Below, in pieces: positions 8,033 through 15,752 of a stretch of DNA of 64,000 bases; positions within the stretch are counted from its first letter, which is position 1, and every line of letters begins with the position of its first letter. The notes beneath the pieces were generated by a model. That model made no database searches. It was not told the origin of the DNA and saw only the letters and a program-made list of their open reading frames with translations. A program made the translations under genes and the position numbers. This stretch comes from Conexibacter sp. SYSU D00693 (GTDB taxonomy: Bacteria > Actinomycetota > Thermoleophilia > Solirubrobacterales > Solirubrobacteraceae): NCBI RefSeq assembly GCF_017084525.1, contig NZ_CP070950.1:3224001-3288000 (forward strand), written 5' to 3'.

Positions 8033-8413
8033 GGTCGGGTGTTCCGCTCGGACGCTCGTCGGGTCCGAAGCGGTCGCCGCTTCTTCACGCAAGGAGAGGG
8101 AGGCCTGAGCCGTCCGGCGGTCGGAGGGGCGGTTGTGGGGGCGCGGGCACACCGGCGCGGGCGGTCGGTCCGTGACCCTGTCGTTCCCCGCCCTATAGGG
8201 GGCTCAACTGCAGGGTGACGGGCAGTCAGCGCGGAGGCGTCCTGCGGCGGTGTGGTCCGGCCACACCTCGAACCCACAACAGCGCCGAACCTCGCCCAGG
8301 GCGGCCCCAGCTCCCCGACCGTCTCGCGAACCCGGCGCCGGCCGGCCGGTCTCCCTCCTCAGTGCGAGCCGCGACGGCCACGCATCACACGAACGCCCGA
8401 GCGGAACGCCACC
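8033..8413. other. Non-coding gap between convergent genes
   Basis: I see no convincing coding sequence or RNA gene here. Two structures stand out. One is a 42-bp interrupted dyad centred between 8195 and 8196 (ACCCTG at 8175-8180, CCCTATAGGG at 8191-8200, CAGGGT at 8211-8216, exactly symmetric). The other is a 7-bp hairpin GGTGTGG/CCACACC at 8249-8267. A gap this long is unusual in this tightly packed window. Confidence 0.4.
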
Positions 8414-8968
8414 CTAGATCGGCGCCGTCCGCGCCCCGATCGCGTAGCCGATGACGTTGATGAGCAGGTGCACGCCGCTCACCACCGCGAACGCCACCGC
8501 CAGGACCCACAGGGGCATGACGTAGACGGGGAGCAGCGCGACCCAGATCCCGAGCACGAGGTCGCCCTGGTCCAGCACGGTGAAGAACAGCCCGCGCGCG
8601 GAGCGCTGCTGAGTGCCGGGGGCGATGTCGAGCTGGCGCTTGGCGAACGAGTTCGGCAGCTCGCCGACGACGACGCCGAGGCCGACGAGCGTGCCGACGA
8701 GCGCGGGCCCGGCGTCCTGCAGGTCGTCCGGGAGCGCGTCCCACCACGCCGGCCACACCGCCTCGAGCAGCAGCGTCGCGCCGAGGCAGCCGAGGAGCAT
8801 GCACAGGGCGCCGCGCCAGGTCTTGTTGGCGCCGAAGAGGCGCCGGCCCCGCCAGGTCGCGCCCCCGTCGAGCGGTGCCTTCAGGGCCGTGAGGAGGTCG
8901 AAGCGCAGGACCGGGGCGTGGAGGATCGGCGCGCCGAGGACGACGAGCAGGACGAGGATGCCGTCCAC
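8414..8968 (-). CDS. CDP-archaeol synthase (CarS)-like integral membrane protein
   Basis: 184 residues with about five hydrophobic segments. Motifs match the CarS/DUF46 family: PLDGG, LFGANKTWRG near residue 35, then SFAKRQLDIAPG and LDQGDLVLG, resembling the KR-rich and DQxDF motifs of archaeal CarS. Archaeal CarS transfers CMP to an unsaturated archaetidic acid. In a bacterium the substrate is presumably another phosphatidic acid or a polyprenyl-type phosphate (inference). The GTG start lies 5 bases after the amidase stop, so it is probably in one operon with it. Confidence 0.65.
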   Translation of the reverse strand: MDGILVLLVVLGAPILHAPVLRFDLLTALKAPLDGGATWRGRRLFGANKTWRGALCMLLGCLGATLLLEAVWPAWWDALPDDLQDAGPALVGTLVGLGVVVGELPNSFAKRQLDIAPGTQQRSARGLFFTVLDQGDLVLGIWVALLPVYVMPLWVLAVAFAVVSGVHLLINVIGYAIGARTAPI

Positions 8969-8972
8969 GCGG

Positions 8973-10388
8973 CTACAGGGCGGGGCGGCGGTCGGCCCAG
9001 GGCTGGGCGGCCTCGAGCTGCGCCGCGAGCGCGAGGAGCGCGCCCTCCTGCGCCGGCTGGCCCGCGAGCTGGACGGCGAGGGGCAGGCCGTCGTGCTCGA
9101 ACAGCGGCACGGAGATCGCCGGCGAGCCGGTGACGTTGAAGATCGCCGTGTACGGGGTGAACCGCCCACCGCGGGCGAAGACGCCCATCGGGTCGGGGCC
9201 CTCGGGATCCAGGAGGCCGAGCTCGACCGGCGGCTCGGCGAGCGCCGGGGTGAGCAGGACGTCGAAGTCCGCCAGCCAGGTCAGGAACGCGCGCGCGAAG
9301 CCATGCAGCTGGTACTCGGCCCCCAGCGCGCTCGTCGCGTCGATCGACTTGCACAGCTGCCAGATCGCCCAGCTCATCGGCTCCATGTCCTCCTCGGCCG
9401 GCTCGCGGCCGGCGAGCATGGAGGCGAGGGCGATCTGGGTGCAGACCGCCGGGCCGAAGAGCGCCGTGAACTTGTGCAGGAGCCCGTCCTGGCGCCACGG
9501 CGGATCGGCCTCCACGACCTCGTGGCCCAGCGACTCGAGCAGCGCCGCGGCGTCGCGGACCGCCTGCTCCGAGGACGGGTGCACGGGCGTGTCGGGCAGC
9601 GGCGTGCGCGTCGAGACCGCGATGCGCAGCCGGCCGGGCTCGCGGGCCGCGGCGGTCGAGAAGGGCTCCGCCGGCGGCGGCGCCCACGCCATGTCGCCGA
9701 CCTCGTAGCCGGCGAGCAGGTCGAGGCAGAGCGCGGTCTCCGCGACGGTGCGCGTGAGCACGCCGTCCTGCACGAGGAACTGGTGGCCGACCTCCGGCGC
9801 CTGCGAGATCCGCCCGCGCTGGGGCTTGAGGCCCACGAGGCCGTTGCACGCCGCCGGGATGCGCGTCGAGCCGCCGCCGTCGTTGGCGTGGGCGAACGGG
9901 ACCATGCCCGCGGCCACCGCCGCGCCGGAGCCGCCGCTGGACCCGCCGGGGGTGCGCGAGAGGTCGTACGGGTTGTGGGTCTGGCCGAAGCGCCGCGTCT
10001 CCGTCGTCGGCGCGATGCCCCACTCGGGCAGCCGCGTGGTCCCGACGACGATGGCCCCCGCCTCCTTGAGCCGGCGCACGACGTTGTGGTCGTAGGGCGC
10101 CACGAAGTCGCCCATGAAGTCCGCGCAGAGGGTGAGCCGCTCGCCCGCCAGCGCGCGGTTGTTCTTGATCGCCACGGGGACGCCCGCCAGGGGGCGGGGG
10201 TCGCCCGGCTGGACCTCGTCGGCGGCGGCCAGCGCCTTGTCGCCGAGGACGTCGACGAACGCGCCGATCTGGCCGTCGACGGCCTCGATGCGATCCAGCG
10301 ACGCCTGCACGAGCTCGCGCGCGCGGACCTCCCCGCTGCGCACGAGCCGGGCGAGCTCGTCGACGGGCCGGGTGAGCAGCTCCTCCAC
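8973..10388 (-). CDS. Amidase signature-family hydrolase
   Basis: 471 residues. The Ser-cisSer-Lys machinery is visible: AIKNN (catalytic Lys), GGSSGGSGAA (cis-Ser) and GGGSTRIPA (nucleophile Ser). The usual start of the family aligns with GTG 10388. That codon has TAGGGT 7 nt upstream and no Shine-Dalgarno, so the long upstream in-frame extension is rejected. The substrate cannot be deduced. It lacks the extra features of GatA and no gatB/gatC is nearby, so a catabolic amidase is more likely than tRNA amidotransferase. Confidence 0.88.
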   Translation of the reverse strand: MEELLTRPVDELARLVRSGEVRARELVQASLDRIEAVDGQIGAFVDVLGDKALAAADEVQPGDPRPLAGVPVAIKNNRALAGERLTLCADFMGDFVAPYDHNVVRRLKEAGAIVVGTTRLPEWGIAPTTETRRFGQTHNPYDLSRTPGGSSGGSGAAVAAGMVPFAHANDGGGSTRIPAACNGLVGLKPQRGRISQAPEVGHQFLVQDGVLTRTVAETALCLDLLAGYEVGDMAWAPPPAEPFSTAAAREPGRLRIAVSTRTPLPDTPVHPSSEQAVRDAAALLESLGHEVVEADPPWRQDGLLHKFTALFGPAVCTQIALASMLAGREPAEEDMEPMSWAIWQLCKSIDATSALGAEYQLHGFARAFLTWLADFDVLLTPALAEPPVELGLLDPEGPDPMGVFARGGRFTPYTAIFNVTGSPAISVPLFEHDGLPLAVQLAGQPAQEGALLALAAQLEAAQPWADRRPAL

Positions 10389-10395
10389 AGCGGCG

Positions 10396-10401
10396 ACCCT
10401 A
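10396..10401 (-). promoter_or_regulatory. -10 box (TAGGGT) of the amidase gene
   Basis: TAGGGT on the minus strand, 7 nt before GTG 10388; leaderless arrangement. Confidence 0.5.
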
Positions 10402-10438
10402 CATCCGGCCAAGTGGGGTGCCTCGGTCCGGACCCGAA

Positions 10439-10444
10439 TAGAGT
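10439..10444 (+). promoter_or_regulatory. -10 box (TAGAGT) of the citrate synthase gene
   Basis: TAGAGT lies 38 nt before ATG 10483. Unlike most promoters here it leaves a short leader containing AGGAG at 10471-10475, 7 nt from the start. Confidence 0.45.
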
Positions 10445-10482
10445 CAGGGCGACCCCGCCCCGACTCACCCAGGAGCACGCAC

Positions 10483-11568
10483 ATGAGCGCCACCGCCGAG
10501 GTCCAGAGCGGCCTCGAGGGCGTCGTAGCCTTCGCCACGGAGATCGCCGAGCCCGACAAGGAGGGTGGCGCGCTGCGCTACCGCGGCGTCGACATCGAGG
10601 ACCTGGTCGGGAAGGTGCCCTACGAGAAGGTCTGGGGCCTCCTCGTGGACGGCAGCTTCGACCCGGGCCTGCCGCCCGCCGAGCCGCATCCGCTGACCGT
10701 CCGCTCCGGCGACCCGCGCGTCGACGTCCAGTCCGCGCTCGCCATGCTCGCCCCCGAGTGGGGCTTCGAGGCCCTCATCGACATCTCCGACGAGGCCGCC
10801 CGCGAGCAGCTCGCCCGCGCCTCCGTCATGGCCCTGAGCTTCGTCGCCCAGAGCGCCCGCGGCCTGGGCAAGCCGTGGGTGCCGCAGACCGAGGTCGACA
10901 AGGCCAGGACCATCGCGGAGCGCTTCCTCATCCGCTGGCGCGGCGAGGCCGACCCGGACCACGCCAAGGCCATCGACGCCTACTGGATCTCCGCCGCCGA
11001 GCACGGCATGAACGCCTCCACGTTCACGGCGCGCGTCGTGGCCTCCACCGGCGCCGACGTCGCTGCCGCGCTGTCGAGCGCGATCGGTGCGCTCAGCGGC
11101 CCGCTGCACGGCGGCGCGCCCTCGCGCGTGCTGAAGATGCTCGACGGCGTCGAGCAGACCGGCGACGCCGACAAGTGGGTCAAGGACGCCCTGGACCGCG
11201 GCGAGCGCCTCATGGGCTTCGGCCACCGCGTCTACCGCGCCGAGGACCCGCGGGCCCGCGTCCTGCGGCGCACCGCGCGCGAGATCGGCTCGAAGCGCTT
11301 CGAGGTCGCCGAGGCCCTCGAGCAGGCGGCGCTCGCCGAGCTCAAGGCCCGCAAGCCCGACCGCGTCCTCGCCACGAACGTCGAGTACTGGTCGGCCGTC
11401 GTGCTCGACACCGCCCAGGTGCCGGCCGACCTGTTCACCTCGATGTTCACCTGCGCGCGCGTCGCCGGCTGGAGCGCGCACATCCTCGAGCAGAAGCGCG
11501 AGGGCCGGCTCATCCGCCCGACGGCGAAGTACGTCGGGCCGGGTCCGCGCCCGATCGACGAGGTCTAG
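10483..11568 (+). CDS. citA: Citrate synthase, CitA (citrate synthase 2) type
   Basis: 361 residues. Condenses acetyl-CoA with oxaloacetate. Catalytic histidines are at about residues 209 (GPLHGGAPS) and 248 (MGFGHRVYR). The third catalytic position, usually Asp in NVDFYSG, is Glu here (TNVEYWSAVVLD). That change, and the start LEGVVAFATEIAEPDKEGGA, match my memory of mycobacterial CitA rather than the main GltA, so it is probably a family trait and not decay. The AGGAG site and ATG 10483 agree. Confidence 0.9.
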   Translation: MSATAEVQSGLEGVVAFATEIAEPDKEGGALRYRGVDIEDLVGKVPYEKVWGLLVDGSFDPGLPPAEPHPLTVRSGDPRVDVQSALAMLAPEWGFEALIDISDEAAREQLARASVMALSFVAQSARGLGKPWVPQTEVDKARTIAERFLIRWRGEADPDHAKAIDAYWISAAEHGMNASTFTARVVASTGADVAAALSSAIGALSGPLHGGAPSRVLKMLDGVEQTGDADKWVKDALDRGERLMGFGHRVYRAEDPRARVLRRTAREIGSKRFEVAEALEQAALAELKARKPDRVLATNVEYWSAVVLDTAQVPADLFTSMFTCARVAGWSAHILEQKREGRLIRPTAKYVGPGPRPIDEV

Positions 11569-11588
11569 CCGCCGCCCGTCCCGCCTGG

Positions 11589-11620
11589 CCGGCGCGCGCC
11601 CCGCAGCGGGCGCGCGCCGG
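11589..11620. terminator. Bidirectional GC-rich hairpin terminator
   Basis: 13-bp stem (11589-11601 with 11608-11620) and a 6-nt loop between the convergent citrate synthase and desaturase genes. An outer GTCCC/GGGAC pair extends it. Confidence 0.75.
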
Positions 11621-11632
11621 GGTGGGACGGCG

Positions 11633-12550
11633 CTAGTGCATCTCCCGCAGCCGCCGGTACTCCTCGACGGTGAGCGGGCGGCCACCCGCCGTGCTCAGCG
11701 ACGGGTCGTGCTCGAGGTAGCGGTCCTCCGCCTTGCGCCACACCGCGACGTAGCGGTGGAACGGGATGCGCGGGTGCAGGTGGTGGACCAGGTGGTAGTT
11801 CTGGTTGAGCAGCAGCGGGCTCAGCACCTTCTCGGCGCCGATCCGGTTGCGCGTCGCCTTGAACTTGTCCGTCGTCTGCGTGTGGTCCTCGAGGCCGTGG
11901 TGGGGCAGGTAGTCGAACGACCACGCCAGGAACGCCACCGCGAGGCGCATCGGCACGAGGTAGAGCACGACGAGCTCGAACGCGTTGCCGGTCGCGATGA
12001 GCGCCGCGGCCACCGCGCCGACGACCGCCCACGTCGCGAACAGCTCGAGGCGCTCGGCCTTCGGCCGCGAGCCCAGCTTGGGCAGGTAGAAGACCATGTA
12101 CCAGAGGTCGACGGTCAGCCACTTGAGCGGCAGCAGGGCCTTCGGGCCGCTGTGGGTCCAGTGGTCGGGGTCCCGGCCGTCGTCGTGGTTGGTGAAGCGG
12201 TGGTGCTGCATGTGGATGAAGCGCCACGTCCGGAAGCCGGCGTGGGCGGCGAACATCACCGTCGACAGGCGCCCGAGCCACGTCGTGACGTGCTCGTTGC
12301 TCGAGACGGAGTTGTGCGCGGCGTCGTGCGAGACCGTGAAGAGCACGAAGCACGCGACGGCGTTGAGCAGCATGCCGACCGGCCAGGGCAGCACGTCGCT
12401 GACCGTGAGCGCGGTCGAGGTCCAGAACAGGGCATGGCCGCCCAGGAAGAGCCCGAGCACCGGGAGCGCGATCGCGGGGATCGGCTCGGCGGGGTCGGGG
12501 ATGCGCCGGATCTGGTCGGCGGGGTGAGGTGCGAGGGTCTGGGTTGACAC
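11633..12550 (-). CDS. Membrane fatty acid desaturase
   Basis: 305 residues, diiron desaturase/hydroxylase superfamily. The three His boxes are clear: HDAAHN, HMQHHRFTNH and HLVHHLHPRIPFH. Hydrophobic helix pairs lie between boxes. The reaction would be O2-dependent lipid desaturation or hydroxylation with an electron donor. CrtW/CrtR-type carotenoid enzymes are a less likely alternative. The start is GTG 12550, with TACGCT 10 nt upstream. A 15-bp palindrome overlaps the start codon, implying repressor control. Divergent from the P450 pair. Confidence 0.85.
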   Translation of the reverse strand: MSTQTLAPHPADQIRRIPDPAEPIPAIALPVLGLFLGGHALFWTSTALTVSDVLPWPVGMLLNAVACFVLFTVSHDAAHNSVSSNEHVTTWLGRLSTVMFAAHAGFRTWRFIHMQHHRFTNHDDGRDPDHWTHSGPKALLPLKWLTVDLWYMVFYLPKLGSRPKAERLELFATWAVVGAVAAALIATGNAFELVVLYLVPMRLAVAFLAWSFDYLPHHGLEDHTQTTDKFKATRNRIGAEKVLSPLLLNQNYHLVHHLHPRIPFHRYVAVWRKAEDRYLEHDPSLSTAGGRPLTVEEYRRLREMH

Positions 12551-12558
12551 AGTGTCAA
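12544..12558. promoter_or_regulatory. TTGACAC-A-GTGTCAA palindrome (putative repressor operator)
   Basis: Perfect 7-bp arms around one base. It covers the desaturase GTG start and the transcription start expected from the TACGCT box. The size and symmetry fit a TetR- or MarR-type dimer. A MarR gene lies 3 kb away and a TetR gene 19 kb away; the partner is not known. Confidence 0.55.
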
Positions 12559-12560
12559 GA

Positions 12561-12566
12561 AGCGTA
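12561..12566 (-). promoter_or_regulatory. -10 box (TACGCT) of the desaturase gene
   Basis: TACGCT on the minus strand, 10 nt before GTG 12550. The operator-like palindrome lies between box and gene. Confidence 0.45.
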
Positions 12567-12608
12567 GCGCGCGAGTTCGCGCACTGCGACGATCGGCCCG
12601 ACGACCGG

Positions 12609-12614
12609 TAGCGT
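12609..12614 (+). promoter_or_regulatory. -10 box (TAGCGT) of the P450 operon
   Basis: TAGCGT 6 nt before ATG 12621; no ribosome binding site. Confidence 0.5.
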
Positions 12615-12620
12615 GCGGAC

Positions 12621-13934
12621 ATGGCGCCGCCGCCCGACCTGGTCGACCTCCCGCCCGGGCCCCGCAGCTCCCGGGCGCTGCAGACGCTCGCGTGGGCGAC
12701 GCGGCCGGTGCCGTTCCTCCTGCGCTGCCAGGAGCAGTTCGGCGACGCGTTCACGATCCGGATCGGGACCGAGCCGCCGTGGGCGGTGCTGGCCCACCCG
12801 GACATGGTGCGCGACGTCTTCACGGCCGACCCGGAGGTCGCGCGCGCGGGCGAGGCCAACGCGATCCTCGAGCCGGTGCTCGGCGCCCGGTCGGTCCTGC
12901 TGGTCGACGGTCGCGAGCACCTGCGCCAGCGCCGGCTGCTCCTGCCCCCGTTCCACGGCGAGGCCCTTGCGTCCTACCGGGCGACGATGCGCGAGGTGGC
13001 CGCCGCGGAGATCGCCTCCTGGCCGCGGGGTGCGCCGCTGCGCACCCAGCCGCGGATGGCGGCGCTGACGCTCGAGATCATCCTGCGCACGGTGTTCGGC
13101 GCGCGCGACGCGCAGTCGCTGGCGCGGCTGCGCACCGTCCTGCGCCGGATGCTCGAGGACGTCGCGACGCCCGCGAGCTTCCTGCTCGTCGCGCTGCTCG
13201 GCCCCAAGCGCGTGCGGTCGGTGCCGCGGCTGCGCAAGCTGCTCGAGGCCGTGGACCGCGAGGTCTTCGCGGCGATCGAGGCCCGCCGCGCGGCGCCCGA
13301 CCTCGACGAGCGCGACGACGTCCTGAGCCTCCTCCTGCGCGCCCGCGCCGAGGACGGCGACGACCTCACCGACCAGGAGCTGCGCGACGAGCTCGTCACG
13401 CTGCTCGTCGCCGGCCACGAGACGACGGCCACCGCGCTGTCCTGGGCACTCGAGCGGCTCGTCCGCGACCCGGCGCGCCTGGAGCGGCTGCGCGGGGAGG
13501 CCGCGGACGGCCACAGCGCCTACGCCCAGGCCGTCTGCCGTGAGGCGCTGCGCCTGCGGCCCGTGATCCCGGTCGTCGTCCGGCGCGTCCATGCGCCGCT
13601 GAGCGCCGGTGGCGTCGAGCTGCCCGAGGGCGCCACCGCGGTGCCGTGCATCCAGCTCGTGCACCGCCGGCCCGACGTCTACCCCGACCCGCACCGCTTC
13701 GTCCCCGAGCGCTTCCTCGACACCGCGCCCGGGACGTACACCTGGTTCCCGTTCGGCGGCGGGGTGCGGCGCTGCCTGGGCGCGTCGTTCGCGCTGATGG
13801 AGATGGAGGAGGTCCTGCTCGAGGTCGCCCGCAGTGCCGAGCTGCGCCCGGCACGCGACGACGACGGCGAGGGCGTCACCCGGCGGGCGATCACGCTCGC
13901 GCCCGCGCGGGGCGGCGAGGTCGTCGCGGCGTGA
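12621..13934 (+). CDS. Cytochrome P450 (first of a tandem pair)
   Basis: 437 residues, soluble bacterial-type heme monooxygenase. It has the I-helix AGHETTA, the K-helix EALRLRP (ExxR), PERF, and the heme loop FGGGVRRCLGA with the ligand Cys at residue 385. No reductase is fused. A 7Fe ferredoxin gene in this window (6800-7063) is a possible donor but is not linked. The GTGA overlap with the second P450 indicates a single operon. Substrate unknown; the divergent desaturase suggests lipid chemistry (inference). Confidence 0.93.
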   Translation: MAPPPDLVDLPPGPRSSRALQTLAWATRPVPFLLRCQEQFGDAFTIRIGTEPPWAVLAHPDMVRDVFTADPEVARAGEANAILEPVLGARSVLLVDGREHLRQRRLLLPPFHGEALASYRATMREVAAAEIASWPRGAPLRTQPRMAALTLEIILRTVFGARDAQSLARLRTVLRRMLEDVATPASFLLVALLGPKRVRSVPRLRKLLEAVDREVFAAIEARRAAPDLDERDDVLSLLLRARAEDGDDLTDQELRDELVTLLVAGHETTATALSWALERLVRDPARLERLRGEAADGHSAYAQAVCREALRLRPVIPVVVRRVHAPLSAGGVELPEGATAVPCIQLVHRRPDVYPDPHRFVPERFLDTAPGTYTWFPFGGGVRRCLGASFALMEMEEVLLEVARSAELRPARDDDGEGVTRRAITLAPARGGEVVAA

Positions 13935-15229
13935 GCGTGGCGGCGCTGCCGCCCGGCCCGCGGCTGCCGCGGGCGGTGCAGACGGTGGGTTGGGTCACGC
14001 GTCCGCTGGGCTGGCTCGAGCGCTGCCGTGACCGCTACGGCGACGCGTTCACGCTGCGGATGGCCAGCGAGCCGGCGGTCGTCCTGCTCAGCGACCCGGC
14101 CGCCGTCCGCGACGTCTTCACCGGCTCGCCCGACGTCTTCCGCGCCGGCGAGGGCAACGCGCTGCTCGAGCCGCTGGTCGGCCCCGGCTCGCTCCTGCTG
14201 CTCGACGGGCGCCGCCACCTCGCCGAGCGCCGGCTGCTGCTGCCGGCGTTCCACGGCGAGCGGCTGGCCGCCCAGCGCGCGCTCATGGCCCAGGTCGCGC
14301 GCGAGGAGATCGCCTCCTGGCCCGACGGCGAGCCGTTCGCCGCCCAGCCGCGGATGCAGGCGCTGACGCTCGAGATCATCCTGCGCGTCGTCCTCGGGGT
14401 CGCGCGCGACGACCCGCGGGCGGTCGCCCTGCGCGCGGCGCTGCGGCGCATGCTGGGCGCGATCATGGACCCGCGGCTGGTGATGCTCATCTTCCTGGCC
14501 GGGCCGCGCCGCGCCGACCGCCTCCCGCTGCTGCGCCGGATCCTCGTCCCGGTCGACCGCCTCCTGCACGAGCTCATCCGCGACCGGCGCGCCCAGGCCG
14601 GCGTCGAGCGCGACGAGGACGTGCTGGCGCTCCTGCTCTGCGCGCACCACGAGGACGGCCGGCCGATGACCGACGACGAGCTGCGCGACGAGCTCGTGAC
14701 GCTCCTGGTGGCCGGCCACGAGACGACCGCGACCGCCCTGTCGTGGGCGCTCGAGCGCCTCCTGCGCCACCCGGAGGCGCTCGGCCGGCTGCGCGACGGC
14801 GACGAGGCCTACGCCGACGCGGTGGTGAAGGAGACGCTGCGGCTGCGGTCGCCGATCACGATCGTCGCCCGCCGCCTGACCGAGGACGCCGACGTCGGCG
14901 GCCTGCGGCTGCCGGCGGGCTGCGTCGTGGCGCCGTGCGCGCACCTGGTGCACCGCCGGCCGGACCTCTACCCGGAACCGCTGGCGTTCCGGCCCGAACG
15001 CTTCCTCGACCGCCCGCCCGGCACGTACACGTGGATCCCGTTCGGCGGCGGGGTGCGCCGGTGCATCGGCGCGGCGTTCGCCGAGCAGGAGATGCGCGTG
15101 GTGCTGGGCGAGCTGGTGCGGGCGCGCGGCGGGCTGCGGGTCGACGGTCCGGCGCCGGAGCGCGTGGTGCGCCGGGCGATCGTGATGGCGCCCGAGCACG
15201 GCGGACGGCTCGTGGCGGGCCGTGCCTGA
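13931..15229 (+). CDS. Cytochrome P450 (second of a tandem pair)
   Basis: 432 residues, clearly paralogous to the preceding P450 along its whole length. Both share LPPGPR near the N-terminus, the TLEIILR block, DELRDELVTLLVAGHETTATALSWALERL, PGTYTW and FGGGVRRCIGA. The start is GTG 13931, overlapping the upstream TGA. The 18-nt-scale identity between copies suggests a local duplication. It diverges mostly in the C-terminus and in the region before the I-helix, where substrate specificity lies. Confidence 0.93.
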   Translation: MSVAALPPGPRLPRAVQTVGWVTRPLGWLERCRDRYGDAFTLRMASEPAVVLLSDPAAVRDVFTGSPDVFRAGEGNALLEPLVGPGSLLLLDGRRHLAERRLLLPAFHGERLAAQRALMAQVAREEIASWPDGEPFAAQPRMQALTLEIILRVVLGVARDDPRAVALRAALRRMLGAIMDPRLVMLIFLAGPRRADRLPLLRRILVPVDRLLHELIRDRRAQAGVERDEDVLALLLCAHHEDGRPMTDDELRDELVTLLVAGHETTATALSWALERLLRHPEALGRLRDGDEAYADAVVKETLRLRSPITIVARRLTEDADVGGLRLPAGCVVAPCAHLVHRRPDLYPEPLAFRPERFLDRPPGTYTWIPFGGGVRRCIGAAFAEQEMRVVLGELVRARGGLRVDGPAPERVVRRAIVMAPEHGGRLVAGRA

Positions 15230-15240
15230 GCCGGCGTGGG

Positions 15241-15678
15241 CTAGTGCTCGAGCGCGCGGCGCAGCAGGTCGCGCAGCTGCGCCTGCTCGTCCGGGCTGAG
15301 CGCCGCGATGCCGGCGGGCGGCGCGTCGAGGCGCTCGATGAGCCGCTGGCGCAGCTCGACGCCCTCGTCGGTGAGCAGCAGGTGCTTGACGCGGCGGTCG
15401 TGCTCGGCCGCGCGTCGCTCGACCAGGCCCCGGTGCTGGAGGCGGTCGACGATGCCGGTGACGTTGGACGCGTCGCACTTGAGCGACTGCGCCAGGCAGC
15501 TCATGGGCGAGGGCTCGTCGGGTTCGAGCGCGCGCAGCGCCCACAGCTGGGGCGGCGAGAGCTCGAACTCGGAGGCGATCGCGGCGAAGCGGTGCTTCTG
15601 GCCGTGGAAGAGGTCGCCGATGAGCCGCCACGCCTCGCTGGCTGGAGAGACCCCCGCTCGCGCGTCGAGCTCCGGCAT
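15241..15678 (-). CDS. MarR-family transcriptional regulator
   Basis: 145 residues. Winged helix in the centre (LSPPQLWALRAL, MSCLAQSLKCDASNVTGIVDRLQHRGLVER) followed by the basic wing (AEHDRRVKHLLLTDEG), all typical of MarR. It probably controls itself or neighbours (P450 pair, SDR, desaturase). A TATCCT box is 9 nt before ATG 15678. The divergent spacer to the SDR gene contains GCCGTCC-TC-GGACGGC (15707-15722) and GACAG-C-CTGTC (15736-15746), candidate operators. Confidence 0.88.
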   Translation of the reverse strand: MPELDARAGVSPASEAWRLIGDLFHGQKHRFAAIASEFELSPPQLWALRALEPDEPSPMSCLAQSLKCDASNVTGIVDRLQHRGLVERRAAEHDRRVKHLLLTDEGVELRQRLIERLDAPPAGIAALSPDEQAQLRDLLRRALEH

Positions 15679-15687
15679 GCCCGGCCC

Positions 15688-15693
15688 AGGATA
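15688..15693 (-). promoter_or_regulatory. -10 box (TATCCT) of the marR gene
   Basis: TATCCT on the minus strand, 9 nt before ATG 15678; leaderless arrangement. Confidence 0.5.
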
Positions 15694-15735
15694 CCCGGCA
15701 TCACGGGCCGTCCTCGGACGGCTCGGCAGATGCGT

Positions 15736-15746
15736 GACAGCCTGTC
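15736..15746. promoter_or_regulatory. GACAG-C-CTGTC palindrome before the SDR gene
   Basis: Perfect 11-bp dyad 6 nt before ATG 15753. Together with the 7-bp-armed inverted repeat at 15707-15722 it lies in the divergent spacer of the MarR gene, where autoregulatory sites are expected. It is short, so chance is possible. Confidence 0.3.
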
Positions 15747-15752
15747 GCGCCG

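Noticed and set aside
8215-8454. Open frames in the 402-nt convergent gap (both strands)
   Set aside because: No start signals, unusual composition, no domain and overlap with the end of the CarS-like gene. Also looked for tRNA T-arm in the segment near 8265-8290; the GTTCGAG-like word does not lie in a paired stem.
9374-10559. Extended start for the amidase upstream of GTG 10388
   Set aside because: The extra residues are not amidase-like and run into the citrate synthase promoter. TAGGGT 7 nt before 10388 gives a coherent leaderless start.
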